The notes under the pieces: model-generated
Databases searched by the model: none
Told to the model about the DNA's origin: nothing
What the model saw: only the letters and a program-made list of their open reading frames with translations
Translations under genes and position numbers: made by a program
Part shown: positions 9,804 to 17,443 of the stretch, one piece after another
Layout: every line of letters starts with the position of its first letter
Numbering within the stretch: the first letter of the stretch is position 1
From: Deinococcus seoulensis
Lineage (GTDB): Bacteria; Deinococcota; Deinococci; Deinococcales; Deinococcaceae
Direction of reading: 5' to 3'
Assembly (NCBI RefSeq): GCF_014648115.1
Contig: NZ_BMQM01000048.1
Location: 1 to 22,196 of the forward strand
DNA length: 22,196 nucleotides

Positions 9804-10355
9804 GTGAAGAGATTTGCATTTTGGAGTGCGTTGCTGGGCGCAGTGGGCAGTTTCGCGTGGGTTCAACCGAGGATTGAGCGGGAATACCGCGAGGAAGGGC
9901 ATCTGCTGGGGCCAACGGTGGGTGTGGTGTACGCCGCCTACAGCCTCCATCTGGTAGCTTTTTTGCTGGCGGTGGGTGGGCGCAAACCCCGCAAAGTTGC
10001 GCCCGCCCTCTCTGCCCTGGGCTGGACAACGGCGGGACTGGGCGCGGCGCTGTTCGTCTCCGGCTGGCGCACCCTGCCCGTTTCCGACGACTCGGCCCTG
10101 ACCACTTCTGGTCTGAAAACGGGCGGTGTGTACCGCCTGAGCCGCAACCCGCAGAATGTTGGCTGGACCATCACTTTGCTTGGCCAGTCGCTGGCGCGGC
10201 GTTCGTGGGTAGGCGCGGGGCTGACTGGGCTGTTTGGAGCGATGTTCCTGAGCTACCTGCCCACGGAGGAAGCGTTTCTGAACCAGACCTACGGCGAGGC
10301 ATACCGGCGCTACAAGGCGCGCACCCCCCGCTTCCTGGGCTGGCGTTCCTCGTGA
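9804..10355 (+). CDS. ICMT/PEMT-like integral membrane methyltransferase
   Basis: A 183-residue membrane protein with about four hydrophobic segments. The C-terminal block LKTGGVYRLSRNPQNVG (about 108-124), followed by EEAFLNQTYGEAYRRYKARTPRFL, is the signature of isoprenylcysteine carboxyl methyltransferase-like and phospholipid methyltransferase-like proteins, which use SAM at the membrane surface. The substrate is unknown. GTG 9804 follows a perfect AAGGAGG by 4-5 nt, 12 nt after the ZIP stop, so it is cotranscribed with the metal genes. Such methyltransferases are common passengers in metal-resistance operons, but no role can be read from the sequence. Confidence 0.8.
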   Translation: MKRFAFWSALLGAVGSFAWVQPRIEREYREEGHLLGPTVGVVYAAYSLHLVAFLLAVGGRKPRKVAPALSALGWTTAGLGAALFVSGWRTLPVSDDSALTTSGLKTGGVYRLSRNPQNVGWTITLLGQSLARRSWVGAGLTGLFGAMFLSYLPTEEAFLNQTYGEAYRRYKARTPRFLGWRSS

Positions 10356-10378
10356 CCGCTCCTCACTTGCAAACTGGG

Positions 10379-10384
10379 TACACT
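10379..10384 (+). promoter_or_regulatory. -10 box of the CadC/SmtB-type repressor gene
   Basis: TACACT lies 6 nt before ATG 10391. This matches the leaderless spacing at arsR and the ATPase, and it argues that the gene starts at 10391 and not in the longer upstream frame. No clear -35 box is visible. Confidence 0.5.
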
Positions 10385-10390
10385 CCAGAA

Positions 10391-10753
10391 ATGAGAACGC
10401 TTTCTCAAGAAGACGTGTGCGAGGCGAACTGCATCCATCCAGACGCCGTGGCGGCGGCGCAGGCCGCTCTGCCAGAGGAGGGCTGTGTGGAGCGGGCCAC
10501 GGCCTTCTTGAAGCTAGTGGCCGATCCCACACGCCTGAAAATCCTGAGCGCCCTGAACACCTGCGAGCTGTGCGTGTGCGATCTGGCGGTGGTGGTGGGC
10601 CTGAGCGAGAGCGCCGTGAGTCACCAGCTCCGGCTGCTGCGGGCGGGGCGGGTGGTGACCTTCCGCAAGGTGGGGCGCGTGGCGTACTACCGGCTGCTCG
10701 ATCATCACGTCACCGTCTTGATCGAGAGCGCGCTGGAGCATGCGGCGGAATAA
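10391..10753 (+). CDS. CadC/SmtB-type metal-sensing repressor
   Basis: A 120-residue ArsR/SmtB-family winged-helix repressor. It keeps both known metal sites of this family. The alpha-3N thiol site is C10, C14, C61 and C63 (DVCEANC and ELCVCDL), with the same spacing as CadC of S. aureus (7, 11, 58, 60). The alpha-5 site is D104, H106, H117 and E120, the same numbering as SmtB. The DNA-recognition helix is SESAVSHQLRLLRAG. It should sense Cd/Pb/Zn and release the ATPase operator near 6450. It starts at ATG 10391 and overlaps the next gene by 14 nt. An open frame runs upstream, but the -10 box and family length support this start. Confidence 0.92.
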   Translation: MRTLSQEDVCEANCIHPDAVAAAQAALPEEGCVERATAFLKLVADPTRLKILSALNTCELCVCDLAVVVGLSESAVSHQLRLLRAGRVVTFRKVGRVAYYRLLDHHVTVLIESALEHAAE

Positions 10754-11171
10754 CGTGCGCGCCGCCGGGGCGGCGCTGGCATTGGCCATCGTGGGGGCAT
10801 GTCTGGGCGTGTGGTACGCCCGCGAGGCCCCCTCACGGGGGGCGCTGTACTGCATCGAGCAGCCTGGGACCCTCTGGAACGGGACGGCCTCTTTGCCGCC
10901 TGGCCTTCAGCCGGAATGCCCGCAAAGCAACAGCTACCGTGCGGAGGTGCGGGCGGGCGACAGCCGCGTCGAGCAGTACCGGCTCCCCGGCTGGCAACCG
11001 CGCGCCCTGTTGCCCGCCATGAAGGCTGGGGGGTATCTCCAGATCACCGATGAATCCATTGGGCCGGGCAATTACGCCGCATTCCTGGGCCGCGCGGGCG
11101 TGCCGGAACTTCAGTATCTGGCGAATCAGGAGGGTGAGATGACGCTGATCACCTTGAGCGGACGGCCCTGA
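10740..11171 (+). CDS. Small exported protein of unknown function
   Basis: A 143-residue protein I do not recognise. The N terminus has two to three arginines and a hydrophobic stretch (GAALALAIVGACLGVWYA, about 10-27), which could be a signal peptide, a lipobox (VGAC) or a single membrane anchor. The mature part has two further cysteines (C38, C55) that could form a disulfide outside the cytosol. It overlaps the repressor gene by 14 nt, so it may be translationally coupled; GTG 10755 is an alternative start. Its position at the end of the metal module suggests a periplasmic or envelope role in metal stress, but that is a guess. Confidence 0.6.
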   Translation: MRRNNVRAAGAALALAIVGACLGVWYAREAPSRGALYCIEQPGTLWNGTASLPPGLQPECPQSNSYRAEVRAGDSRVEQYRLPGWQPRALLPAMKAGGYLQITDESIGPGNYAAFLGRAGVPELQYLANQEGEMTLITLSGRP

Positions 11172-11375
11172 GCGCTCCCTGGCGTTGAGGTATGGGATCG
11201 TGTGGGTGAAGGTGTCACACGGCTTGAGTGCAGCGGCCTGCGGGGAACTGTCCTCGTGTAGAGAACGGCGAGGTTGGCAGAGCCTATTTCGCACAAGAGG
11301 CACAAGGCGAAATGTTTTGAGCAAAAAAAGGCCTGTTGAGCCAGCAGACCCCCGCAAAAGCCCCTACATTGCAGC
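11172..11375. other. Recombination-site region upstream of the tyrosine recombinase
   Basis: No gene is seen in this 204-nt gap. It contains the dif-like 28-bp core at 11286-11313. TACATT (11365-11370) lies 5 nt before the recombinase ATG and is a likely -10 box. Tn4430-type transposons keep their internal resolution site in the same place, just before tnpI. Confidence 0.5.
11286..11313 (+). repeat. dif-like 28-bp core recombination site
   Basis: It has an 11-6-11 layout: ATTTCGCACAA, GAGGCA, CAAGGCGAAAT. The outer seven bases of each arm (ATTTCGC/GCGAAAT) are an exact inverted repeat, as in Xer and TnpI core sites. A third half-site, AAAGGCGAAAT, lies at 11387-11397 inside the recombinase gene, in the same orientation as the right arm. 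This is the likely site at which cointegrates are resolved. Confidence 0.6.
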
Positions 11376-12080
11376 ATGTCAAACCAAAAGGCGAAATCCG
11401 AAGTCGTGGCCCAGCTCGTCCGCCTCGCTCGCAAGGAACGGCTGAGCTATGACGAGTTCGCCTACGTCTGCCAGCAGGCCCGCAAGAAACTCAAGCTGGA
11501 GAAGCCGAAGCGCGAACGCCGACTGCCGCAGCTTCTAACCGCCGAGGAGTTGAACCGCTTTTTCAAAGCGGTCCGGGACGGGGGCCAGGTGCAGCACGAA
11601 ATCATGCTCAAGCTGCTGCTGTTTACCGCTGTGCGCGTTGGTGAACTGGTCAACATCAAGGTGGCAGACGTCGATCTCCCGGCCTGCAAGATCTTTATTG
11701 ACCAGGGCAAGGGCCACAAAGACCGCTATCTACTGTTCCCGCAGGCGTTCGCGCTGGTCCTGCGCGCCCATCTGGCGGCCCATCCGAAGAACCGCTATCT
11801 CTTCGAGACGCAGCGCTGCGGGCCGTACACCGTTCGGCGCGTCCAGCAGATCGTGCAGGGCTACCGCGTCCAGGCGGGGCTGGGGAACGCGGTGCATCCA
11901 CATCTGTTCCGGCATCAGATGCTGACCTTCCTGACCGGGGAAAAGCTGTCTGACGCGCAGATTCAGCTTCTGAGTGGTCATGCCAGCAAGAAAAGTCTGG
12001 AGGTGTACCAACACCTGTCGTTGGAGGCTGTGGACAGTGCCTATCAGCAGGCGGTCAAGCGGCTGGAGTTGGGAATGTAA
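11376..12080 (+). CDS. Tyrosine recombinase (TnpI-like cointegrate resolvase)
   Basis: A 234-residue site-specific recombinase of the XerC/D and integrase family. All catalytic residues can be seen: R87 in TAVRVGEL, K112 in GKGHKDR, H176 and R179 in HPHLFRHQ, H202 in LSGHASKKS, and the nucleophile Y211 in EVYQHL. It is shorter than XerC/D (about 300), with a reduced N-terminal core-binding domain. It lies at the right end of the Tn3-family transposon, 41 bp from the terminal repeat, opposite tnpA. The probable job is to resolve transposition cointegrates at the site near 11286-11313, as TnpI does in Tn4430. TACATT 5 nt upstream of ATG supports this start. Confidence 0.9.
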   Translation: MSNQKAKSEVVAQLVRLARKERLSYDEFAYVCQQARKKLKLEKPKRERRLPQLLTAEELNRFFKAVRDGGQVQHEIMLKLLLFTAVRVGELVNIKVADVDLPACKIFIDQGKGHKDRYLLFPQAFALVLRAHLAAHPKNRYLFETQRCGPYTVRRVQQIVQGYRVQAGLGNAVHPHLFRHQMLTFLTGEKLSDAQIQLLSGHASKKSLEVYQHLSLEAVDSAYQQAVKRLELGM

Positions 12081-12121
12081 CGGCAGGAAGCTGGGAACGC
12101 TGTGCTGGTGGGACTTTTTTC

Positions 12122-12159
12122 CTTAGCGGTGTAAAATTCCTGGATCTTGTCGTTATCCC
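12122..12159 (-). repeat. Right 38-bp terminal inverted repeat of the inner Tn3-family transposon
   Basis: Read on the minus strand it starts GGGATAACGACAAG and ends CGCTAAG. It is identical to 346-383 except at position 4. GATAC follows at 12160-12164. Confidence 0.93.
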
Positions 12160-12164
12160 GATAC
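12160..12164. repeat. GATAC target duplication of the inner transposon (right copy)
   Basis: Identical to 341-345. Removing one copy plus the transposon restores the IS1-like transposase frame (RRRY followed by GPHRRR). Confidence 0.9.
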
Positions 12165-12400
12165 GGCCCTCACCGCCGACGACTCCTCAAGTGCACCGTG
12201 TGCAGTGCGGAATTCAGTGAACTCAAAGGCACGCCCTACTGGAATGCCCGCTGCTCCCAGGACACCGTGGACGCCGTCGTCGAGCATGTCACCCACGGCA
12301 ACAGCTTCGTCACCACGGGCCATCTGGTCGGCTGTCACCGCACCACGGTCGCGCGCATCGTCCGCGTTGCCGGAAGCCACGCGCGACACCTCCACGACCT

Positions 12401-12432
12401 GAATGCTCGTGACCTTCAGGTCACGAGCATTC
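12401..12432 (+). repeat. Perfect hairpin just before the first catalytic Asp codon of the IS1-like transposase
   Basis: GAATGCTCGTGACC, loop TTCA, GGTCACGAGCATTC: 14 paired bases. It ends 6 bases before the codons for QADER, the first catalytic aspartate motif. Confidence 0.8.
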
Positions 12433-12662
12433 AAGCGGACGAACGCTACGGATTCGTCGGGCGCAAGAAAGAGGCGGTATGGGACGCGACCGTCATCGAT
12501 CCCAGCAGCAAGTTCCTCATCCAGGGCGAGATCGGCGAGCGCACTGCGGCTCTGACCCAGTCGCTCCTCATGCACGCCAGAGCACGCCTGACAGATCCGC
12601 ATGGACTCGTGCTGTTCACCGATGGGTTTCTGTCGTACCAGACATTGTTCCCTGAAGTGTTC

Positions 12663-12683
12663 GGCAGGCCGTATCGGCCTGCC
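12663..12683 (+). repeat. Perfect hairpin inside the IS1-like transposase gene
   Basis: GGCAGGCCG, loop TAT, CGGCCTGCC. Confidence 0.75.
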
Positions 12684-12930
12684 AGACAGGGATCACGTGG
12701 TCGATTCCCGAAGACCGCCTACCGGATCCCGCGTTCAGCGGCCCATGTCCGGATCATCAAGGAGTATTCCGGGAAGCGCGTCGTGAACGTGCGCACCGAG
12801 ATCGCGGCCGGCACTCAGGTTCGCGTGAACGAGGAGTTGCAGCAGTTGGGTTACCACAAGCCCAACACCTCGGCTGTGGAGCGTCAGAACGCCACGGCAA
12901 GGCGGATGAACCCGCACCTGGCGAGGAAAA

Positions 12931-12948
12931 GCCTCGCATTCGCGAGGC
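12931..12948 (+). repeat. Perfect hairpin inside the IS1-like transposase gene
   Basis: GCCTCGC, loop ATTC, GCGAGGC. Confidence 0.7.
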
Positions 12949-13034
12949 TGAGGATTCACCGGGAGAGCCTGGCTCATCTGGTGCAGGGGATCTACAACTG
13001 GTGCCGAGTTCAACGGGGTCTGCGGAGCAAGCTC

Positions 13035-13053
13035 GACGTCCCAAAGGGACGTC
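13035..13053 (+). repeat. Perfect hairpin inside the IS1-like transposase gene
   Basis: GACGTCCC, loop AAA, GGGACGTC. Confidence 0.7.
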
Positions 13054-13148
13054 AGTTGTACCTCCAACGCACACCCTCCATGACCATCGGGCTGACCGAT
13101 CACGTCTGGAAGGTGCGGGACTGGCTCTCACAGCCGCAGGGCGTCTCC

Positions 13149-13175
13149 TGTCGGGCATAGTTCCAGCCAACTACC
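13149..13175 (-). repeat. Right terminal inverted repeat of the IS1-like element
   Basis: Reverse complement starts GGTAGTTGGCTGGAAC. It pairs with 180-206. The last gene of the RiPP-like operon ends only 23 bp to its right. Confidence 0.85.
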
Positions 13176-13198
13176 GAGAAAGGCTTCCAGTAGGTTAA

Positions 13199-13963
13199 TC
13201 AGGAATCGCTGGAAGACTCAACCGTAAAAGGCCGAAGCGTGAGCTTTCGGGCATGGTCTGCGGGCACAGTGCCATCCGGCAGATGACCGCGCATGTAGTG
13301 CTTTTGCCACTCCCCTTCGCTCGGTTCCTTTCCCTCTTGCAGAGCAAGTTGCGCGCGTGCGCGGACGTCAGCCCAGGTGTGAAAGGCGTTATGCGTGTCA
13401 GGAGCCGATTCGAGTGGCTGGAATTGAGGCACCACCGCTTCTATCAGACCGCGCGGAACGGGAAAAATCATACAAATGGGTTCGCCAATATCGAAAATGA
13501 CTGGGTTGTCCGAACGGGTCATCTGCCAATTCATGGTGAATGGCGCAACTGCCCAGTCGGTCTCCACAATACCATCGAGGGCACTTACGCCGTCTTTGGG
13601 CATATTGGTGGGTCCGCGTACCATCAAGTTCATGTGCGGGGGCGTGCGGAACAGATACGGGATTTGCCAGGTCAGGATGCCATACCCTAGTTGGCTATGC
13701 ACAGGGAGCGTGTTAGTTCGGGGACCAGCTAGGCGTTTAATCTGCACGTCTTGCGGCTCCGAGCCGCCATTCCAAGTGACTTCAATACGGTGGCTGTTGA
13801 GCACGAACCAGCCGTGTTGGTTAGCGATTGCCAAAGGCAGACAGCGATAGGCAAACCGCTTATTTGTCTCGTTCATCCAAACTCGTTGGGTAGGTGCAAC
13901 GATAATGGGCATCAGGTCGGCGGAACCAAGTGGGTATGCGGTGACGATAATTTCGGTGGACAT
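13199..13963 (-). CDS. DUF6065-family protein, last gene of the RiPP-like operon
   Basis: A 254-residue soluble protein of a family with no known reaction. Family-like blocks are FAYRCLPLAIANQHGWFVLN (about 37-56), VTWNGGSEPQD, YLFRTPPHMNLMVRGPTNMP (about 102-121) and DGIVETDWAVAPFTMNW (about 129-145), ending with GEPICMIFPVPRG. No signal peptide or membrane segment is seen. It starts at ATG 13963 after AGAGGCG, 29 nt behind the second methyltransferase. Shared short motifs (GW, W-[ND]-G, VR-[AG]-P, DGI-[IV]-ETDW) mark it as a distant paralogue of the protein at 16664-17443. Its place in a radical SAM operon suggests a tailoring or binding role on the peptide, which is inferred. Confidence 0.8.
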   Translation of the reverse strand: MSTEIIVTAYPLGSADLMPIIVAPTQRVWMNETNKRFAYRCLPLAIANQHGWFVLNSHRIEVTWNGGSEPQDVQIKRLAGPRTNTLPVHSQLGYGILTWQIPYLFRTPPHMNLMVRGPTNMPKDGVSALDGIVETDWAVAPFTMNWQMTRSDNPVIFDIGEPICMIFPVPRGLIEAVVPQFQPLESAPDTHNAFHTWADVRARAQLALQEGKEPSEGEWQKHYMRGHLPDGTVPADHARKLTLRPFTVESSSDS

Positions 13964-13992
13964 ATAAACGCCTCTGAGAAATAGTTTAGACC

Positions 13993-14745
13993 TTACTGGC
14001 GCTGCCAGATAGACATGGTACGGAAAGCATCGGTAGAGCCAATGTTGACAGCCTTTGTATCGCAGTATATTTGTTGAAATTCAAGCTGTTGCATCAATTT
14101 AGCCATTAACACCCTATCTGGATAAATGTAATACTCGAATTCGCTTATAGAAGTGTTGGAAATGAAGCGAATAGTAGCAGTCATGTAGCCCTGGCTGTCT
14201 TTGAAATAGCCTGAGTCGTAACTGTAGAAGTCAAGCAGTAGGCAACCATGAGGTGACACCCTTTCTTTCAACAGGTTAATCAAGGTAGTAAGCATTTCTT
14301 CCACTTGCTCCGTTGGAGTGAGACAGGGAAGGCCACCACCCAGCAAAACAACAGCGTCAAACGTTCCCGCCAAATGTGTGAATGAGCTATGTACTACGTT
14401 GCTGACGCCGCGCTCCTCACACAAAGTCGCACACGCCGGATCAGTCTCACATGCCGTCACTTGCGCGCCATGCGCTTGCAACCATAGCGCCGCGTCGCCG
14501 CTTCCTGATCCCACCTCCAAGATGTGGCCCGGATGATGATGCAACAGAGCTTCTAAGGCATTCTGGGTGAAATGGTCAACGGAATGAAGGAATCCATTTG
14601 GGTCAAAGGCATGAAGCTGGTGTGCCAGGGGTTGCTGGAAGGAGGAACCGAACCAGTTTTCTTGTTGTATACCGTGTTTTACTGGGGTACGAACGGCCAA
14701 GGTTAACATTTCACCAACGCCACAGCGGTCCGGTTTGTCACTCAT
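13993..14745 (-). CDS. Class I SAM-dependent methyltransferase (second copy in operon)
   Basis: A 250-residue Rossmann-fold methyltransferase. The SAM-binding motif I is intact, HILEVGSGSGDAALWL (about 74-89), followed by VTACETD (acidic end of strand 2) and FDAVVLLGGGLPCL (motif for strand 4). The C-terminal half has LLLDFYSYDS and ends TMSIWQRQ. The substrate is not evident; in this operon it may methylate an acid, amide or nitrogen of the peptide. The ATG at 14745 overlaps the radical SAM stop (ATGA). It shares the LL-[AL]-[ID]-[DF]-Y-Y-D-S pattern and the SIWQ ending with the other methyltransferase, so the two are likely paralogues. Confidence 0.85.
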   Translation of the reverse strand: MSDKPDRCGVGEMLTLAVRTPVKHGIQQENWFGSSFQQPLAHQLHAFDPNGFLHSVDHFTQNALEALLHHHPGHILEVGSGSGDAALWLQAHGAQVTACETDPACATLCEERGVSNVVHSSFTHLAGTFDAVVLLGGGLPCLTPTEQVEEMLTTLINLLKERVSPHGCLLLDFYSYDSGYFKDSQGYMTATIRFISNTSISEFEYYIYPDRVLMAKLMQQLEFQQIYCDTKAVNIGSTDAFRTMSIWQRQ

Positions 14746-16667
14746 GATGCAGCACTCTGGGTTTCTTCAATGCCCATAAGGCGTTCAATTTCCTGCCAGA
14801 CCGCCCTGCTCGGCTGGAAGCGGCCCAATTTCACGGGGAGCGCCAGCAGGAGTTCACCATGTTCGATCAAGAACTTGGCATGGATAAGCTGGTCAATAGT
14901 AGTGGCAATCTCCTGACCCAAGTCCTCAGTAACCTTCCGTCGGCTGACCGCCTTGTCGCAAGCAAGTAGTACTTCGCGTTCCTGTGCATTAAGTACCGTG
15001 CTGGGCTTTAGGGCAACTGCGCGTGTGTCAAAGACGATGATGTAATCGCCTTTATCAATGTAGAATAAGGCGCTGCTAACGTGTTGTTTCTTCCAGTCAA
15101 CTACGGCATTCCTAGTGCTAAGTGTGTATGCAGCCAGAGGAATGTCTCGGTGGCTGTCGGTCACGAAGAAATAGGCAAGGTTGTAAAGCACGTTAGGCGA
15201 AAAGGGATAGATGTATTCGTAAGATTTGAAGGGTCGGATATTATAAAAACCAAACGCATTTGGTTTTTCAAAGTGGGGACTGAAGCGGTCTAGACGAATT
15301 GTACCATTTGAGGATGGTGGCTCTAAATGCGTGAGCAAAGGAATAAGCTTAGCCATCGAATCATAATCCTCTGGACGTTCGCCAGGAAATCCCCACAAAA
15401 TATTCCAATTCGGGGTAATTCCAATCTCCTCGCTCCACTTTAGCAACTGAATATTCTGAAGACCGCTTACTCCTTTTTTCATGAGTTGTAAAACGCGATC
15501 ACTAAGGCTTTCGATGCCCGGTTGGATACGCACAATACCTGCATCCTTGAGAGCTTGTAGTTGGTCTTTACGAAGATTAGCTTTTACTTCGTAAAACAGA
15601 TTCACCTTCTCTTCCCTCGTAGCAAGCCAAGGTATAAATTCAGCGAAATATTTCATGTCCAAGATGTTATCTACTACGGATACCTCTTGAAATGTATAGT
15701 TGTCAATCAGGCTCGCAAGCTCGGTCCTAGCACGTTCCTGAGACTTACTGCGGTAATTAAGTGTCGAACCGTTAAGGCCGCAAAACGTGCAATGACTCTT
15801 AGCCCCCCACCAGCATCCCCGAGACGTTTCAAATGGAACACGGTAGCCCTCATTGTATAGATCAACGTTTGGCCGTAGGGCATGTACTTGATCAAAGAAG
15901 TCGTGGTACTCGGGAACCGGCATGTCATCCATAGCAATGGTTTGTGGATTGAACGAGAACTTACCATCTGTAACGTTCTTTTGTGTGAACACTGCTGGTA
16001 AATCATCGTATGTCCGATTGTTTTTAATGCAGTCTACTAGCTGTACAATGATACCCTCAGCTTCGCCGGATACTACCGCATCAACAAACGGGAACTGACG
16101 AATTATCTCGACACCCATTTCCTTTTCACAATTGGCCCCACCCATCAGAATATGACAGGAGGGAAGTTTATCTTTTACACGTTTTGCGAGAGCTAGCGAT
16201 GCGAGATGCTGTTGAAATGTACTGGTTAAGCCTAAAATTTGGGGAGCATCCTGAACAACTGATTCAGCGCATTCCTCCACAAACTCCCGTGCTGCTTCCC
16301 TAATGTCTAACACGCGCTGCACGATAGATTCGTCAATACGGGAAGCTTGCCCGTGAATCGGGGTAAAATCCGGGTGCTCAGCTCTGAGTACGTCCCGAAT
16401 AAACTGGCGAATATCCTCGTCGGACTGGTCGAACAACGCACCGCTAAAAATCCATTCACCAACGAGCGATTGCGTGGGCGTGTTCATGATGAAGTCATAC
16501 CAACGTTTTGTTATACGCTCTTCAAACTGGATGGCGAAGTATCTAATTTGAGAGTCGTGACCATGTTCCTTGAGCTGACCACGCAACAGCGACAGCCCAA
16601 TCGAAGGTTCCAAAGTGCTGGTAAAAGGCATACTCACCAGTGTAATGTTTGAGGTGAAGGAGGTCAT
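14742..16667 (-). CDS. B12-type radical SAM RiPP maturase (rSAM_ocin_1-like)
   Basis: A 641-residue enzyme that resembles the RiPP maturation radical SAM protein 1 family (TIGR03975 type, predicted peptide C-methyltransferases). The N-terminal third has a cobalamin-binding-like Rossmann part with HILMGGANCEKEMG and AVVSGEAEG. The [4Fe-4S] motif is CWWGAKSHCTFCGLNG, a C-X7-C-X2-C variant (C285, C293, C296) characteristic of this family. VRIQPGIESLSDRVLQLMKKG and NILWGFPGERPEDY are normal radical SAM barrel motifs. The C-terminal region after about residue 560 could be a peptide-binding winged-helix-like part. It overlaps both neighbours by 4 nt. The family call is firm; C-methylation of the product is inference. 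Confidence 0.9.
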   Translation of the reverse strand: MTSFTSNITLVSMPFTSTLEPSIGLSLLRGQLKEHGHDSQIRYFAIQFEERITKRWYDFIMNTPTQSLVGEWIFSGALFDQSDEDIRQFIRDVLRAEHPDFTPIHGQASRIDESIVQRVLDIREAAREFVEECAESVVQDAPQILGLTSTFQQHLASLALAKRVKDKLPSCHILMGGANCEKEMGVEIIRQFPFVDAVVSGEAEGIIVQLVDCIKNNRTYDDLPAVFTQKNVTDGKFSFNPQTIAMDDMPVPEYHDFFDQVHALRPNVDLYNEGYRVPFETSRGCWWGAKSHCTFCGLNGSTLNYRSKSQERARTELASLIDNYTFQEVSVVDNILDMKYFAEFIPWLATREEKVNLFYEVKANLRKDQLQALKDAGIVRIQPGIESLSDRVLQLMKKGVSGLQNIQLLKWSEEIGITPNWNILWGFPGERPEDYDSMAKLIPLLTHLEPPSSNGTIRLDRFSPHFEKPNAFGFYNIRPFKSYEYIYPFSPNVLYNLAYFFVTDSHRDIPLAAYTLSTRNAVVDWKKQHVSSALFYIDKGDYIIVFDTRAVALKPSTVLNAQEREVLLACDKAVSRRKVTEDLGQEIATTIDQLIHAKFLIEHGELLLALPVKLGRFQPSRAVWQEIERLMGIEETQSAAS

Positions 16668-17443
16668 GTCCGCTTCTCCAATTTCGTCGGATTGAACTGC
16701 ATCCGCCTGATCTTGTTGGCCTGCACTTTGTACACTCCGGGGCGAGATTCCGTGTGGTTACGCATCGCCAGGGCTTGCCTAAATGACAGCCAGTCATCCT
16801 CGTTTAAGTCTGGACTATGTGTCATTTGGAGGAGTCCCTCTCGGTTTAGGTAGGTTTCTTTTTTTACGAGCTGTAACTGAAATACCGGAACTTGACGTTT
16901 AAATGAAATAATAGTATCTGTTTTAATAATTTTAAGGGGTGAAATGATAGGGCCATTCCACCAATCGGTCTCTATAATGCCGTCATACACTTGATAGCTA
17001 GTAGGTACTGGGTAGTTTACTGGTGCGCGCACCAGTAAACTCCAGCCAGCGGACGTAAAGCCGATGATGCCCGGCCAGAATAGCAGCAACCCAGGATCAG
17101 TGGCCTTCCCAATAAACGGCAGGTTGATGTACGGCTTTACGAACTCTGGGGCGGTCTGCTCAATGTGGTCGCGGAACCCCGGGTAGTATTGCGGGGTTAA
17201 CCGATGCCAAGCAGGTTTTTCTGCCTCGTCATTGCGCCACATAAACTCCACGCCATCCCACCGGAGGCTGAAGTTCATAGGAGCGTAGACGTACCATCCA
17301 TGACCATTGGCGCTGGTGAAGGGATCACAGTAACGATACCCCCGCAAAGGAATGGTGCCATTGAGAGTGGGGTCAGCAGCCTGCACATCCGGTGCGTTGG
17401 GAAACAATTGGACAATTCGGAGTTTTGGTTCGTGATAGTGCAT
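16664..17443 (-). CDS. Divergent DUF6065-like protein
   Basis: A 259-residue protein that shares short blocks with the DUF6065 protein at 13199-13963: SANGHGWYVYAPMNFSLRWD (about 44-63), SLLVRAPVNYPVP, DGIIETDWWNGPI, and a central FWPG/FTSAG strand. I place it in or near that family, with less certainty than its partner. No membrane segment is seen. ATG 17443 is chosen over the longer frame because GGGGGA lies 9 nt upstream and the start overlaps the methyltransferase stop (TGATG). It overlaps the radical SAM gene by 4 nt. A perfect 26-bp palindrome lies inside the gene at 17015-17040. Confidence 0.75.
   Translation of the reverse strand: MHYHEPKLRIVQLFPNAPDVQAADPTLNGTIPLRGYRYCDPFTSANGHGWYVYAPMNFSLRWDGVEFMWRNDEAEKPAWHRLTPQYYPGFRDHIEQTAPEFVKPYINLPFIGKATDPGLLLFWPGIIGFTSAGWSLLVRAPVNYPVPTSYQVYDGIIETDWWNGPIISPLKIIKTDTIISFKRQVPVFQLQLVKKETYLNREGLLQMTHSPDLNEDDWLSFRQALAMRNHTESRPGVYKVQANKIRRMQFNPTKLEKRT
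17015..17040. repeat. Perfect 26-bp palindrome inside the DUF6065-like gene
   Basis: GTTTACTGGTGCG followed directly by CGCACCAGTAAAC. It encodes the conserved LLVRAPVN block, so it may simply come from coding constraint, but 13 exact paired bases is long. Confidence 0.8.

Larger units (their letters stand above)
12165..13160 (+). pseudogene. IS1-like DDE transposase, C-terminal fragment
   Basis: The remaining 331 codons of the split transposase; joined to 244-345 they give 365 residues. In joined numbering the second zinc-finger pair is C44-X2-C47 (LLKCTVCSAEF), followed by a helix-turn-helix-like part (GHLVGCHRTTVARIVR) and the catalytic domain with QADERYGFVG (D126), LFTDGFLSY (D187) and TSAVERQNATARR (E273). 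C-terminal YNWCRVQRGL is like IS1-type enzymes. The frame can be read from ATG codons inside the Tn3 end, so a truncated product is possible but would lack half the finger. The coding sequence contains four perfect hairpins (listed separately). The stop codon lies inside the right IS repeat. Confidence 0.85.

Noticed and set aside
10205..10390. N-terminal extension of the CadC/SmtB-type repressor
   Set aside because: It overlaps the methyltransferase gene; the -10 box 6 nt before 10391 and family length favour the short start.
9573..10532. 319-codon minus-strand open frame across the ZIP and methyltransferase genes
   Set aside because: Low-complexity antisense shadow spanning two real genes.
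12147..12164. Independent start of the IS1-like transposase at 12147
   Set aside because: Those codons lie in the Tn3-family end and the duplicated GATAC; the true N terminus is at 244-345.
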